Part shown: piece by piece, positions 14,501-25,329 of the stretch
Layout: every line of letters starts with the position of its first letter
How positions within the stretch are numbered: the first letter of the stretch is position 1
Assembly (NCBI GenBank): GCA_917880885.1
Contig: OU862910.1
Location: 49,777,285 to 49,841,284 of the forward strand
Source: Limnephilus marmoratus
Taxonomy: Eukaryota; Arthropoda; Insecta; Trichoptera; Limnephilidae
Reading direction: 5' to 3'
DNA length: 64,000 nucleotides
Notes under the pieces: generated by a model
Told to the model about the DNA's origin: nothing
What the model saw: the letters and a program-made list of their open reading frames with translations, nothing else
Database searches by the model: none
Position numbers and translations under genes: made by a program

Positions 14501-17500
14501 TTCATGACAGTTGATCCCCCGACAGTTGGCCCCCCGGCATACCGATATGCAATATGTAGTCGGTTTAGAAAAAACACCGTTTCATACTTACACAAAATAA
14601 AACTAAGTGTCCCTGATGGGGTGTGCAGAGAGATTCTACTGCCGAATAGCAAAAGAACTTTCATTCAAATGCTTTAAGGATAAAACTACTTGTCTGTATA
14701 CTGTATATACCAGCATATAAGTGTAAAAGATCGACACTGTAAATAAACTCGTTTGATATTCATACCAATTTATAATTAAAGGTATGTTTTAAGTCGATTA
14801 TAGGTTTAAAATTGAAAAATAATACAAAAAAAATATAATTTGATATTAATTATAATTTAGATCAACTGTGGGGTCACCATATTGGACAGTTAGGGTCGGG
14901 ATGATGTGAATGAGTGAATTTTTTTATTTTTTATTTGAAAAGATTATTTGTGAAAATAATTTTAGAAAACGTAAAAAAGTCACGGAAGACCAACATTTTT
15001 TACTCCAAATAATGTCAGGAATTAGGTACTGGCAAAGATATTCAAATACAGAAGAGATATGCTATGGTGTCCGCGCAACTGTCGCCGGACTACGCGCTAA
15101 TTAGCGTAGTTTTCATACAAAAAGAATTTGTTCATTTCGTTGATTTTTTGAAAATGTGCATTAATATTGGTTAACAATATATTTTGAATAAGGAAAGAAT
15201 TCGTTCATTTAGTTTAACGTTCGTTTGGTTTATTCGTTAATTATTTGTTCTTTTAGTTTATTTGTTAATTGGTAAACAATATCGGCGACACCCGGAAGCG
15301 CAGACCCACATAGTAAAAACAGCAGATAGCACATCTACTTATATTTCAATATCTTTGGGTACTGGTTAAATTAAGTCAACTACGTGCCTTAACACCCTAT
15401 GTACATACGTGTGTATGTATGATTGGTTAATATAACTCATGTGAAACAGCATTAAACGTAATTGTCGAAGAATGGAAGGAAGGAATGAATAGTAATAAAT
15501 ATATCTTAGCAATATTTTTGGATTTTCAAAGGGCATTCGAAACTATAGATCGAGAAATACTGATAAAAAAGCTTAAAGAAATTGGTTTTTCATCTGTAGC
15601 CATTAAATTAATAGAAGAGTATTTGAAAGATAGAAAACAGATAACAAAAATTAATAATCAGTTTTCGAAATCAATGGAAAATAAATTAGGAGTACCGCAA
15701 GGGTCGGTCCTTGGACCTCTATTGTTCATACTCTATATTAATGACATGGTGAAAATATTTTCAAAATGCAAAGTACGACTATTTGCCGATGATACACTAA
15801 TATACTTAATTGGAGATAACTATGAAGAACTAATAAATATTTTAAATAATGAGCTAAACAATGTATCAAGATGGCTAAAAATTAATAAGCTTAAATTAAA
15901 TACAAAAAAAAACAAAATGTATGGTGATCGGATACAAGAAGACATCCAGTGAAAGCAAAATTAAAATTGATGGTGAAATTATTGAAAATGTTACTGAAAT
16001 GAAATATTTAGGAGTTATATTAGACTCCAAACTAACATTCAACAAGCATGCTGAATATACACAAAAGAAAATTGGGAAAAAATATCTTTTTTGGGAAGAA
16101 TTCGGCCAAAACTATCTATCTGCAATCACTATCTACAATTCGATTATTGCTCCACATTTTAACTATTGCTCAACTATCCTTTTCCTATGTAACGAACGAG
16201 AACAAAATAAGTTTCAAATTCTCCAAAACAGGGCAATGAGAATAATATTACGGCGGAATAGATTTTCAAAAGTAAACAAAATGTTAAAGGAACAGAATTG
16301 GCTAACCGTGAAACAGATGCTGACCTTGAATACGATGATATTTGTACGTAAAATAATTAACAACATTTTACCAAAATACTTTTCAAATAAAATTGTATTC
16401 AACAAGGACATTCACGGACATAACACAAGAGCATGCAAAGAAATCAGGCTTCAAAAAAAGGATAAGGCGAATACGCAGAACAGTTTGCTGTACAAGGGGA
16501 TGAAGTTGTATAACAAGCTACCAGAAACTTTGAAGTCCACACCAATTGGAAAGTTCAAGACGTATTGTACATAAAATTTTGTTTGCAATATGAAATATTA
16601 TAATTAATTAGAAATTTGTAAACTTAAATGAACAAATTACTAAAATAAAATTAATAAATAAAATAAAATAAATAATAATAATAAGCCGTGATGAAACATG
16701 AGATAAGCGAAACCTAGTTGGCTGTCTCTATTTATTGATTCAATAAAAATGGTGTATCACAAAGAGTGTTTTTTCATTTAATATGAAAATATAAGTATTG
16801 TTTTTAATAATTTAACTAAGGATGTCTCCGTACCTTTCTGAAGATAAGCGAGCAGCAAGCCACCCGGCACTTGAGGCCCAGGTGGAACACAGCCATGACA
16901 CAGGGGTGTGCCATGAGTGCGTACAGGAGGTAGAACAAGACCAGCGCCAGTGCAGGCCACAAGGGAAAGGGGTAACCCTGGTCGTCAATGTGTTCGTAGT
17001 ATGACATAAAGTTACCCAGCAGCAAGGGCTGGGAGACGCTAAAAAACAGGAATAGTAATCAGAAAATACAGCCTATTTTTTTTTTTCAATGATCTCTTTC
17101 GAATTACAATGCACAATGCCAGATATTTTTACAAAGATGACTTTCGAACTACAATGCCAGATATTTTTAAAATGGTCACTTTCGAACTACAATGCGCAAT
17201 GCCAGATATTTTTTCAAATGATCACTTTCGAACTACCATGCGCAAAGCCAGATATTTTTACAATGATACTTTCGAACTACAATGCGCATTGCCGGATATT
17301 TTTTCAAATGATCACTTTCGAACCACCATGCGCAAAGCCAGATATTTTTACAATGATACTTTCGAACTACAATGCGCAATGCCGGATATTTTTTCAAATG
17401 ATCACTTTCGAACCACCATGCGCAAAGCCAGATATTTTTACAATGATACTTTCGAACTACAGTGCGCAATGCCGGATATTTTTTCAAATGATCACTTTCG

Positions 17501-20500
17501 AACCACCATGCGCAAAGCCAGATATTTTTACAATGATACTTTCGAACTACAATGCGCAATGCCGGATATTTTTTCAAATGATCACTTTCGAACCACCATG
17601 CGCAAAGCCAGATATTTTTACAATGATACTTTCGAACTACAATGCGCAATGCCGGATATTTTTTCAAATGATCACTTTCGAACTACCATGCGCAAAGCCA
17701 GATATTTTTACAATGATACTTTCGAACTACAATGCGCAATGCCGGATATTTTTTCAAATGATCACTTTCGAACCACCATGCGCAAAGCCAGATATTTTTA
17801 CAATGATACTTTCGAACTACAATGTGCAATGCCGGATATTTTTTCAAATGATCACTTTCGAACCACCATGCGCAATGCCAGATATTTTTACAATGATACT
17901 TTCGAACTACAATGCGCAATGCCGGATATTTTTTCAAATGATCACTTTCGAACTACCATGCGCAAAACCAGATATTTTTACAATGATACTTTCGAACTAC
18001 AAAACGCAATGCCAGCTATTTTTACGATGATTTTCGATCCACTTTCGAACAACAGATCTTCTTTCAGATTTTAATCTTAAGCGGACTATTCAAAATAAAA
18101 ATGTAAAATTTTTGATTTCAAGAAAAGAGATTTTTTTACGTCTTTTTTTACTTGAAAACTGTAGAAATATAAATATATACGAAACCAAAATAAAACATAT
18201 TTTATTGCACAAACGAACATAACGGTTCTTATCACTTTTTTGTTTTGCCGGATTTGAACCCTCGACCTTCATTCCCGACCGCTGCATTTGGATTGCTAGT
18301 CGAGAGCCTTACCCCTCAACAACTGAGTCCGTTAAAAATTTGCCTAAAGACATTTGATATTCTGGTATCGTTTGTTTTTTTAACCAACCAACATAAACAC
18401 ACCGCGGTCTGACGTCATAAGAGCCGTTTGGGACGTAATCGGACAAGGTTGTTAACGGTGTATGACGTTATTTGTCGTAAAACACCACAGCGACGCTAAC
18501 CGTTTCAAATTAGGTTGATTCGGCAATGAAAATGAAATTTATCAAACATCTGGCTTTTAAATCAGACCGGATTTCCTAATTCCGGCACCTCCTATTAAAC
18601 TGTCTTGACAAGAGACAGACACGGCGAAGGCTTGTCAAATTGTAAGTAGAAGTGCTTATTTATTAGTATTTAAAATCGTAAAAAATATATTTGTGTTGGA
18701 CTTACCTAACTACGCATTCTCTAATCAAAGCAATAGTAAAGAAGAGCAAAATTTCCCATCGAAAATATGTTAAAAGTAATTTGTATAATTTAGGATTATC
18801 CTTATTTTGCATCTCATTCCAGGCGTCGGAAAATTTTCCTCCCAAATTTGCTAAAAAAAATAAACGTACAACTGTTAAGCTAGTCTCACCCGAGCGCAGT
18901 GCTCTCGTAATATATCGTCGTTGCAAGCACAAAATATTCCATGTGGATTTTAGAACTTTAAATTTTAAACTAAACTAAAATAGAAATTAACCTGTGTTTT
19001 TATTTAAGTTACGTTTGAAACCTTTTTTATTAAAAAAGTGGATTTTATATAAAAATTTTCATTAAAACCGTTTAATTTTTCTTAAATTTTTAGTGTACAT
19101 GTAGCAAAAGTGGGAACAATTATTGCGCGGCCTTTATCAAAATTTTGATTTGAAGCCAAAATACCCAAATCAAACAGAAAAATTATTTTTTTAATCACAA
19201 ATTTTAGACAAAATCTAGAATGATAATTACTTACTATTTTATCGAGTTTTGTTTTAAATTATGATATACTGGTACCTCTACTTGAAAATTCAGTTTCCAT
19301 GATTTTGGAGGCAATTTTGGCATTTCTTTGTGAGTTAATTATAATTATTAAAAAAATATTGTTGCTCTACCTACTGAGTTATATATTGAAAAATAAATAA
19401 AAAATTAAAAATTCATAAAAAACATTTCTTTGGGTAGAAATTTTAATTTAGTGAACGATACATTTATGTTTAAAAACGTAAATAGGTCGTTGTGTAATTT
19501 GAAATTATGCAAAAAAATATTTATTTTGGTTTTTTAAGTTTAATTTTATCATATTCATATAGTTAATAGAGCAAAATTATATTTTTAAATAATTATCTTT
19601 AAGTCACAAATAATTGCCAAAGTCGCTCCTAACACGAAAAATGGGATTTATTTATGTCAGATTATTTAGGTTTCTGAATAAAATATTGATATGGGATTGT
19701 GCAAGATGGAGAAAAAAAATACGAAACGAATGGTTTAAATAACTCAAAAACATCAGACGGGAAATATTGTGCATGTAACGACGTTGTGTGGACTTGTCTT
19801 ATTTCACCTTTTATTTTGAGAGTACTGCACTCGTGTGAGACTAACATTAGGTTCTTAGTATGTCATAAATTATTGTGTCATCGAATGTCATATTATTAGT
19901 TTGGTAGGTAATTTTAAAAATTAAAATATTGTAAATAAATTCATGACTCATGACTAATGGAAAATGTTTCACCTGAAGCATGCTCTTTCAAAGGTTCAAA
20001 AATATCTGATTCTTCTAGCGCCCTCTTCCGGCCAATGTTGAAAATACCGAGAGTCCATCTATAAAATTTAGATTCGATCAAAAACACAATCAAGATAATG
20101 AACTAACTACTAAATTTCGAGTAGTTTTCATTCATTTCAATGTACCTCAAAGCTCAAAGGGAATTTCTTCTCAGAGACGAAACAAAATAATTATATCAAA
20201 CATCCAAAGATGTCGTTGGTAGGAAATAAAATGGAAACATTTTCACGAAAATCATTTGTTTATTTTTCTAGTTTTATTTTGTTGGGAACGTCGCGTCGTT
20301 GAGTTAGGTTGAAGTTCCTATAAAAAATATCAGTAAACTTGTTTTGTTTTAAGTTTGAAGAGAGCACAATACAAAACTTTAAGAAGAACATGAGGAAGTA
20401 TTACAGAATTAGGGGAAAATAGTAAAAACTTACGTTAAGGTTAAAACTTTGAATAAATTGGATTTCGCCCGCGGATTTGGCACTTTCCCGCTTCCTTTCA

Positions 20501-20522
20501 CAGTTGCATGTTTTAGGTCCAT
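2582..20522 (-). CDS. ABCC4/MRP4-like ABC transporter, complete (22 coding exons, 1333 aa)
   Basis: Coding exons (minus): 20522-20434, 20058-19973, 18850-18706, 17038-16834, 13763-13541, 13197-13041, 12772-12570, 12325-11998, 11863-11724, 11635-11483, 11395-11202, 10985-10848, 10759-10569, 10472-10324, 10228-10002, 7628-7478, 7365-7138, 6293-6176, 5601-5175, 4593-4421, 2974-2875, 2758-2582. Phases agree and the sum is 4002 nt. The start MDLKH fits the ABCC4 N-terminus, and there is no long ABCC1-type TMD0. TMD1 is about 85-370. NBD1 has Walker A GPVGSGKS 485-492, LSGGQ 574-578, Walker B LLDD with Asp598 and the usual ABCC Asp599 in place of Glu, and His631. TMD2 is about 710-1030, with four N-glycosylation sequons near 766-795 in the TM7-TM8 loop. 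NBD2 has GRTGAGKT 1107-1114, FSVGQ 1209-1213, ILDE 1231-1234 and His1265. The family are ATP-driven plasma-membrane exporters of anions, conjugates and cyclic nucleotides (lethal(2)03659-like in insects). The substrate is not predictable. Confidence 0.93.
2873..2875 (-). other. GC-AG intron donor (last intron of the first ABCC gene)
   Basis: After codon 1275 (Lys of SDK) the sequence reads AAG|GCAAGA, and the next exon begins after a CCCCAG acceptor at 2759. No GT lies at or near the needed phase-0 position. The paralogous site in the second ABCC gene (56782/56781) reads AAG|GTAATA at the same codon. AAG|GCAAG is the consensus of GC-AG introns spliced by the major spliceosome. Confidence 0.75.
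7807..8027. mobile_element. Hairpin MITE in an ABCC intron
   Basis: Two arms of about 88 bp (7807-7894 and 7941-8027) are near-perfect inverted repeats around a spacer of about 46 bp. The arms share AATTTTCACGTTCT and ATAGGTTCTATTCAAG. The whole 221-bp unit would fold into a single long hairpin. It has no coding capacity. The superfamily is unknown and I saw no clear target duplication. It lies in the intron between the exons at 10002 and 7628. Confidence 0.75.
8613..9111. mobile_element. 499-bp non-autonomous DNA transposon with 20-bp TIRs
   Basis: It starts TGGTATCAACGGCTTACGAA and ends with the exact reverse complement (9092-9111). The interior is non-coding. A direct duplication of an 18-bp GAGCGAACAAACACC-containing unit lies just outside at 8554-8590. 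No target-site duplication is obvious, so the exact termini and superfamily are unresolved. It sits in the same large ABCC intron as the hairpin MITE. Confidence 0.6.
14165..14485 (+). mobile_element. Short SINE-like element sharing a LINE 3' tail (copy 1)
   Basis: It starts at TTTGGGAGGCGGGAATGG, runs through a GC-rich body (AGCAGGGG, TTCATGGGGTGAGG) and a pyrimidine-rich segment, and ends in a double hairpin followed by TAATGTAAAAAAAA. A second copy with the same 5' limit lies at 49449-49770. The terminal hairpin is also the 3' end of the LINE copies at 53.7-54.4 and 61.4-62.3 kb. This suggests a short element that uses that LINE's machinery. No clear pol III A/B box pair is visible, so a truncated LINE subfamily remains possible. 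Confidence 0.55.
14486..15433. other. Intron sequence without a recognised element
   Basis: This part of an ABCC intron contains the phrase GACAGTTGATCCCCCGACAG at 14507-14526 and a related CAACTGTGGGGTC at 14864-14876. They may be ends of an undefined repeat. No coding content was recognised. Confidence 0.3.
15434..16684 (+). mobile_element. 5'-truncated LINE with reverse transcriptase, antisense in an ABCC intron
   Basis: An open frame from about 15434 to 15952 encodes RT motifs: [14 protein letters not shown] (RT2a/A), [13 protein letters not shown] (B) and FADDT (catalytic box C). A frame change in an A-run near 15907-15925 moves the continuation to 15921-16574, which carries the thumb and C-terminal part ([31 protein letters not shown]). 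The 3' end has TAAATAAAATAAA/AATAATAATAATAA tails at about 16640-16684. The RT resembles the Jockey/CR1-like LINEs of insects. The N-terminal part, including any endonuclease, is missing. It lies between ABCC exons 4 and 5, opposite to the gene. It is defective because of the frameshift and the truncation. Confidence 0.85.
17088..18037. repeat. Tandem repeat array, 90-bp higher-order unit of two 45-bp monomers
   Basis: From 17221 the sequence repeats with an exact 90-bp period (unit starts at 17221, 17311, 17401 and so on to 17941). Each unit has two diverged 45-bp monomers: ATCACTTTCGAAC...ACAATG and ATACTTTCGAAC...CAAATG. Both contain TTTCGAAC, ATGCGCAA and GATATTTTT. The edges (17088-17220, 18001-18037) hold degenerate monomers. 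Because 90 is a multiple of 3 and the unit has few stops, long open frames appear on both strands; they are not genes. The array lies in the intron between ABCC exons 3 and 4. Confidence 0.95.
18240..18330 (-). repeat. tRNA-derived SINE head
   Basis: Read on the minus strand, an A-box-like region is followed by GCTCTCGACTAGCAATCC and then GGTCGAGGGTTCAAATCC, a good pol III B box. The same arrangement, with CTCTCGACTAGCAATCC and a B box, occurs at 25640-25710. It is inserted in an ABCC intron. It is not a functional tRNA: there is no complete acceptor stem. Confidence 0.65.
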
Positions 20523-20570
20523 TTTATTTTATTGTATTATTGCACTACGATAAGGGCATATTCTTCTACC
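20434..20570 (-). other. First coding exon with splice acceptor in the 5' leader
   Basis: The ATG at 20522-20520 is preceded on the minus strand by a short leader. At 20572-20571 there is a TATTTTTCAG|GGT acceptor, so the leader is probably itself spliced and the promoter lies further right. A possible donor, ATC|GTAAGT, is at 21845/21844. Two TCAGTT/TCAGTA initiator-like motifs near 22093-22105 could mark the transcription start. The acceptor is convincing; the upstream exon is inference. Confidence 0.4.
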
Positions 20571-20689
20571 CTGAAAAATAAATAGGAAAATTTTAAGGTA
20601 ATTTTTAATACGAAGTAATTGTTTCAGTTTTCCAAATGCATATTAAGATTATTTCGATAAAATTAAATCGATTATTCACTTGGCGGCCA

Positions 20690-21300
20690 TTGATACTGAA
20701 GAGAGAGTTTTAAGGTTATTTTTTTCCTTCTTTTATTTGACACAAAATATGAACCTCATCATCATCACTATAGGCTCTACAAACCCTGGTGGTTCTTGGC
20801 CTCCTCAAGAGTCTTCAAAATATGAACCAAATAATTCGGTTATTTGGTCCAAAATATGAACCAAATAACCTAATGTCGGTTCTTAGTTTGGGTTTAGTTA
20901 AGATATAAAATTATTTAAAAAAAACTAGCCCAAAAAAACTCTTTTTTGGTATTGTTATCTTAATGACTAAATAGTTTGAATTACAGTAAACGGAAGTGGC
21001 GCCCTCTGTTATTTTAAAAAAGAATCTTTGAAGTTTTCAGAAACATCCCCAATGAGAAAATGGCGGAAAGAAAATTTACAACACTTGGAATGTTTCAGTT
21101 TCAAAACTTGTGTACACTTCTCGGACCCATTACCCGACCAATTTACCGAGAATTTTTCCGAATTTTCCGAAAGAAATTTTTCGGAAAATAAATTTACAGG
21201 ATCAAAAATTTTCCAACATGTACAATTTCCAAACTTCACGGAACAAAATCAAAAGATAAATGAATTTTATAAAATTTTCCAATGTATTTTATAATTGGTG
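20690..21300. other. Upstream flank of the first ABCC coding exon
   Basis: This is the probable leader intron. A run of TTTTCCGAA-type repeats at 21130-21200 gives short open frames on both strands, but no product is recognisable. No transposon ends were seen. Confidence 0.3.
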
Positions 21301-21844
21301 TAGGTAAATCTAGTACGTCAAACATGTTCAATATTTGGTCCGTTTCATTCATTCTATGTTTTTAGGTTTGCAATTCCATATGACCGATAGCTGACTTTGT
21401 TGCCCCTCCCAAACAATGATTCCACATACTATTATAATTGACAAAATGCAAATTATATTGTTTTCACTTTTTTAGTTTATGTTTCTTATTTTTAGGAAAA
21501 TGTGTATTTATTTATTTATTTATTGTTTCTTTACCTGGTAGGTACAATATTTACAATACAATTTATAACCTCACTACAATCAAAATTTGCATTTTGGCAC
21601 TGTTCCAAGTTTGTTGTTGTCGGATATTTTCTTGGTAAATATACAGAGAATACGAACACGCAAATTTTATTTTAAAAACGCTTTGTAGCAGTTAGACACA
21701 TCAAATTATCAAACAAATCACAAACAAACTCCTCAAAACAATGCATGAATGTTTAAATGAATGTTTTTTAAACATTGTAAAAAAAATAACGTGCATTTTT
21801 CACGTTGTCTCTCAAACTCAATAAATAAATAAAAAGGTACTTAC

Positions 21845-22105
21845 GATGATATCATTTATTTTTCACTAACCCAATTGTAAAATGAAAACAGTTTATAGAC
21901 GATATTTAACAAGAAATTGATTCACACGAACCTTGACACAAACACAATTCATTAAACTATAAGTTATAAAACAAAAACCTAATCACCAACTTAAGTGATA
22001 AATTAATTTATTGAGTGCACTTTTCGAATGGAGTTTGCCGGCTCACGATGTTCGTAGTTTCGTTCTTCGCCACAGATGGATTTCACACAACTGAATACTG
22101 AATAC
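21845..22105 (-). promoter_or_regulatory. Possible non-coding first exon and initiator of the first ABCC gene
   Basis: A donor-like ATC|GTAAGT at 21845 is preceded upstream (minus strand) by two arthropod-type TCAGT initiator motifs around 22093-22105. There is no TATA box at the expected distance. It is offered only because the first coding exon clearly has a leader acceptor and needs an upstream exon. Confidence 0.2.
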
Positions 22106-22556
22106 AACGTGTTCATCTCGTCACACCTAAGAATCTACATACATAAAGGGATTACGCGATACACTCTCAATAAACTCATTCAACATAGACTGACATGTTG
22201 GTGCACACTTAGCCGGTAAATTACACGAGCAGTTAAATATAAATATAGGTCTGGTGACGAGAACATAATCTTAATTCACTTACCACAAACAAACTACTTT
22301 TCAGTAATAAAATTTTGGAATCATTGAATAAAAATGTATTTATACAGTAAACAGTTAAGTGTACCTAATGTAGAGAAATTCTTATCAGATCTGAATTATC
22401 GAAGATAATTGAAACATACATAATTATCTATAGATCTAAGGCCAATTTACATGGACTTTTATCAGTGGCGTGCCGGGAATTTTCTTTCGATTTTTCATTC
22501 TTTCGCTAACTTTTTTTTTAATGTTGGATCTCGAATACTTTCTCATTAAGCGTCGA

Positions 22557-22952
22557 TGACCAGGGCGAGTTTACAAGCTACTATCTGGGAAATTCACTAT
22601 CTGTTAGTAAACTCGCTCAGTGTCATCTTGTTAATTGCTAACTAGCAGATTGTTGACAATCTACGTAAAAAGTTGAAAGGTCATCAACTTTACTCTCTAG
22701 ACGCTTGCTTGTGATTGGTTTATTTATGTTTTTCAAGATGGCTGCCAATAAACAGCTGATTTCGACTGTCAAACATCACAGAATTAGTTCACGCAGGCGT
22801 CGTTATTCTTTTTACTGGCGCTAGCAGCGACCTCAGTCTCCTACGCTACTGAGGGAGTTGAGAGTTTTGTGTGTCATCATGACAATCTCACTCGCCGATT
22901 TACCCGCTTTTAAACTTAGTAGATAGTAGCTTGTAAACTCGCTCTGTGTCAT
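22557..22952. mobile_element. Foldback/MITE-like element with three copies of one terminal repeat
   Basis: GCGAGTTTACAAGCTACTAT (22564-22583) recurs inverted at the right end (about 22922-22941, as AGTAGCTTGTAAACTCGCTC). A third, inverted copy lies only about 40 bp from the left end (22598-22626, TAGTAAACTCGCTCAGTGTC), making a small hairpin there. The ends CAGGGCGAG/CAGAGCGAG resemble hAT termini, but the 8-bp flanks do not match, so superfamily assignment is tentative. Confidence 0.55.
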
Positions 22953-23214
22953 TGAGCCTTTACTTACTCTTTGTTTATGCTTTGGTTTCTTACTAATCAG
23001 CAGACAAGGGATGCTATTGGTTAGGTTATTCACCCCGTCGCTCAGGCTTAAAGGTATGATCCCTGGAAGGGATGTCACAGCAGTGATGACCGATAAAAAA
23101 TCAAGGTTTAGCTCTCGAGAGCAAGTTGCTTCCCGGTGCTTACCGCGCTACTTCAAGTCTGGCAGGACTGAACCAAGTGACACTTTGTAAGCGTCTTCTT
23201 CAGAGTTCTGCTAA

Positions 23215-23652
23215 GGCTGAATTTAGTCTCACGCTGACCGCACGCGCACCGTCGGCGCTGATGGTCGAGATGTATGAACTTATAGGAAGCGTTTTTGAAT
23301 GACGCGTAGCTATCAGCGCGCAAGGTGGTACGCGTCGCGCGTCAGCGCCGCGTAGCTGTCGGCGCTGACGATTGCACGAGCGCCTCTGCTTTCAGAGAGG
23401 GTTCTAGTGTCGAGCGGAGCGGACGTCGTCAGCGTGTACAGTCATGGCGAATCGTTTTTTATTTTTTTTGGGATAGGTAGTACAAAGCAGCAATAACTAA
23501 TACACTCCGCATTTTGGTCTTCGTCTGTACAGTAAGGCGGTCAGTACGATACTGAAACGAGCCACGCTGAGCCTCACAGCGCTGACGAACTACGCGCTGA
23601 TCTATGAGCGCTGACGGTGAGCGTGACCGATAAAAATCGAGTAAATTCAGCC
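23215..23652. mobile_element. PIF/Harbinger-like MITE with TAA target duplication
   Basis: The 438-bp element is flanked by TAA at 23212-23214 and 23653-23655. Its termini are GGCTGAATTTA and TAAATTCAGCC. The interior is unusually GC- and CpG-rich for the region, with repeated GCGCTGA/TCAGCGC motifs that form an extended palindrome. The TAA (TWA) duplication and GGC ends fit the PIF/Harbinger superfamily. It has no coding capacity. Confidence 0.7.
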
Positions 23653-24385
23653 TAACCCAGAGAGAAAAAAATCATTGAAACCCTTTTGGTAAAAAGATGA
23701 GAGGACTGACACAGGTGTAACTTGTTTATCGGTTATTGATAAAGTTTATTATACTGCTTTGCTAAATACGTTTTACGCATGCAAATTGATTGTAAAACTC
23801 AAAATAAAGCCTAATTGTGTTCACAATTAAAATTGTGTATTTTATTTAATTATCCCGTTACAAAGTGTTTTTTCCACACAAAAATACGAAATTTTAAAAT
23901 ATGGATTCTAAAGACTGGCCCATGTCCATGTCTCAAGAAAAACAAATATTTGAAGTGTAAATTACGTAAACAAATTACAGATTTACTGGCGTTTGATTTT
24001 TCCTAGCTAATATAAAATGGTGGAAATAGATAAATATATTTAGAACGTTGCTGATAAAACGCAGATACACCGATTTTTCTATATTTACCCGCTTGCATCG
24101 TCCTTACCTTCGGTGCAGAGCCGCATTTCAACGTGTGTTTTTAAACAAAAGCTTTGGTCATTCATTTACTGATAAAATACGTTGTGGCTATCTAACAACA
24201 CAACACATTCGCGACGCGATAACCTCATATTGACTATTTGTACTTCAATAGTGGACTCGAACCTTTTTACCGCAGCGTCGGGTGCCGAACCAAAAGAAAA
24301 TTCATTCTGTTTCCGATTGCTGCCGATTCAACAGCACGCGAATTGCTTCGTGTTCGCTCCCCACTTCTCACACGTACAAGATAAA

Positions 24386-24863
24386 TCTAATATATAAAAT
24401 TCTCGTGTCACGGTGTTTGTTACCATACTCCTCCGAAACGGCTGGACCAATTTTGATGAAATTTTGTGTGCTTATCTGGTAGGTCTGAGAATCGACCAAC
24501 ATCTATTTTTCATACCCCTAAAAGTAAAGGGTGTTCCACTCCGAAGAAAATTATTTTCCCCATACATTTTGTATGGAACGAATTCTCCTATTTTGAAAGA
24601 ACTGCAGCAATATTGTATGGGGTATAATATTGAACTGTGAACCGGTGGAGGGGGGAGGGGGGAGGGGGGAGGGAGGAGGGGGGAAAGGAACTCAGGAAGG
24701 GGGGTTAGCGGGACGGGGGAAGGGGAGAAGTGGAGTGGGGAGAGGGAGAGGGAACGCGAGAGGGGAAAGGATACGCAGGGAGAAACAATTTAGATCAATT
24801 CAGCTAATAAGTTGACAACAGTTTTTGATTCTGAGGCGGTACGAAGTTCGCCGGATCAGCTAG
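24386..24863 (+). mobile_element. Non-autonomous Helitron, family A, copy 1
   Basis: It starts at A|TCTAATATATAAAATTCTC and ends CAGCTAG|T. GGCG...CGCC forms the subterminal hairpin about 11 nt before the end, and the insertion lies between host A and T as Helitrons do. A purine-rich block (GGAGGGG repeats, 24645-24780) fills the 3' half. A second copy at 30451-30976 is nearly identical outside one small insertion. There is no Rep/helicase coding. Confidence 0.85.
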
Positions 24864-25329
24864 TTATCTTGTATAAATGTAAATTATGGTGAGGAAATAT
24901 TGTTTAATTATTTAATTGAAAAATTGTTTAATAAACCTGTAAGTGCAGAGTCTTGCTTATTTGATTTACGTACACAATACGCATTAATGCTCCCGTAACA
25001 CCACATTATGAACTGATTTGTGATTAAAAATTATTTTGGTAAAAAATGATGAATTCTATCATGCACTGTACATTTATTACTTTATTAAAACCGTTGAAGG
25101 TGTTCTGCATTATTACACATTTTTATCATTACGGACAAGTGGAAAAGAGATCATTGACCTACATGATAAAAGGAACATGTGCATACAATTGATGACCTTC
25201 GCCATCAATTGTATGCACAGCGGTAAGATAATTGAGGAAGTGAGTTTAAATCACTGGCACGACAAATAAAAAATAAAATCATATGGGGACGTAGATAGAA
25301 TTCTTTTAATTTTTTATATGAATACCGCC

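Noticed and set aside
15434..16574. Functional reverse transcriptase gene
   Set aside because: The frame shifts in an A-run near 15910, and the 5' part with the endonuclease is absent.
17088..18037. CRISPR array
   Set aside because: Monomers are contiguous with no unique spacers, and the genome is eukaryotic.
17089..18074. Open frames of over 300 codons (+) and 144/84 codons (-) across the repeat array
   Set aside because: They repeat every 30 residues because the 90-bp unit is a multiple of three without stops. The same open state on both strands and three frames shows it is an artefact of periodicity.
18240..18330. Possible tRNA gene
   Set aside because: A and B boxes are present, but no acceptor stem or full cloverleaf can be formed, and the sequence recurs as a SINE head at 25.7 kb.
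22093..22250. TATA-driven promoter for the first ABCC gene from TATTTATATTTA near 22236
   Set aside because: The TATA-like string lies about 50 nt or more from the nearest initiator-like motif, and AT-rich sequence makes such matches common.
24630..24815. Gly/Arg-rich frame
   Set aside because: Purine-rich Helitron filler; it recurs with indels in the other Helitron copies and changes frame freely.
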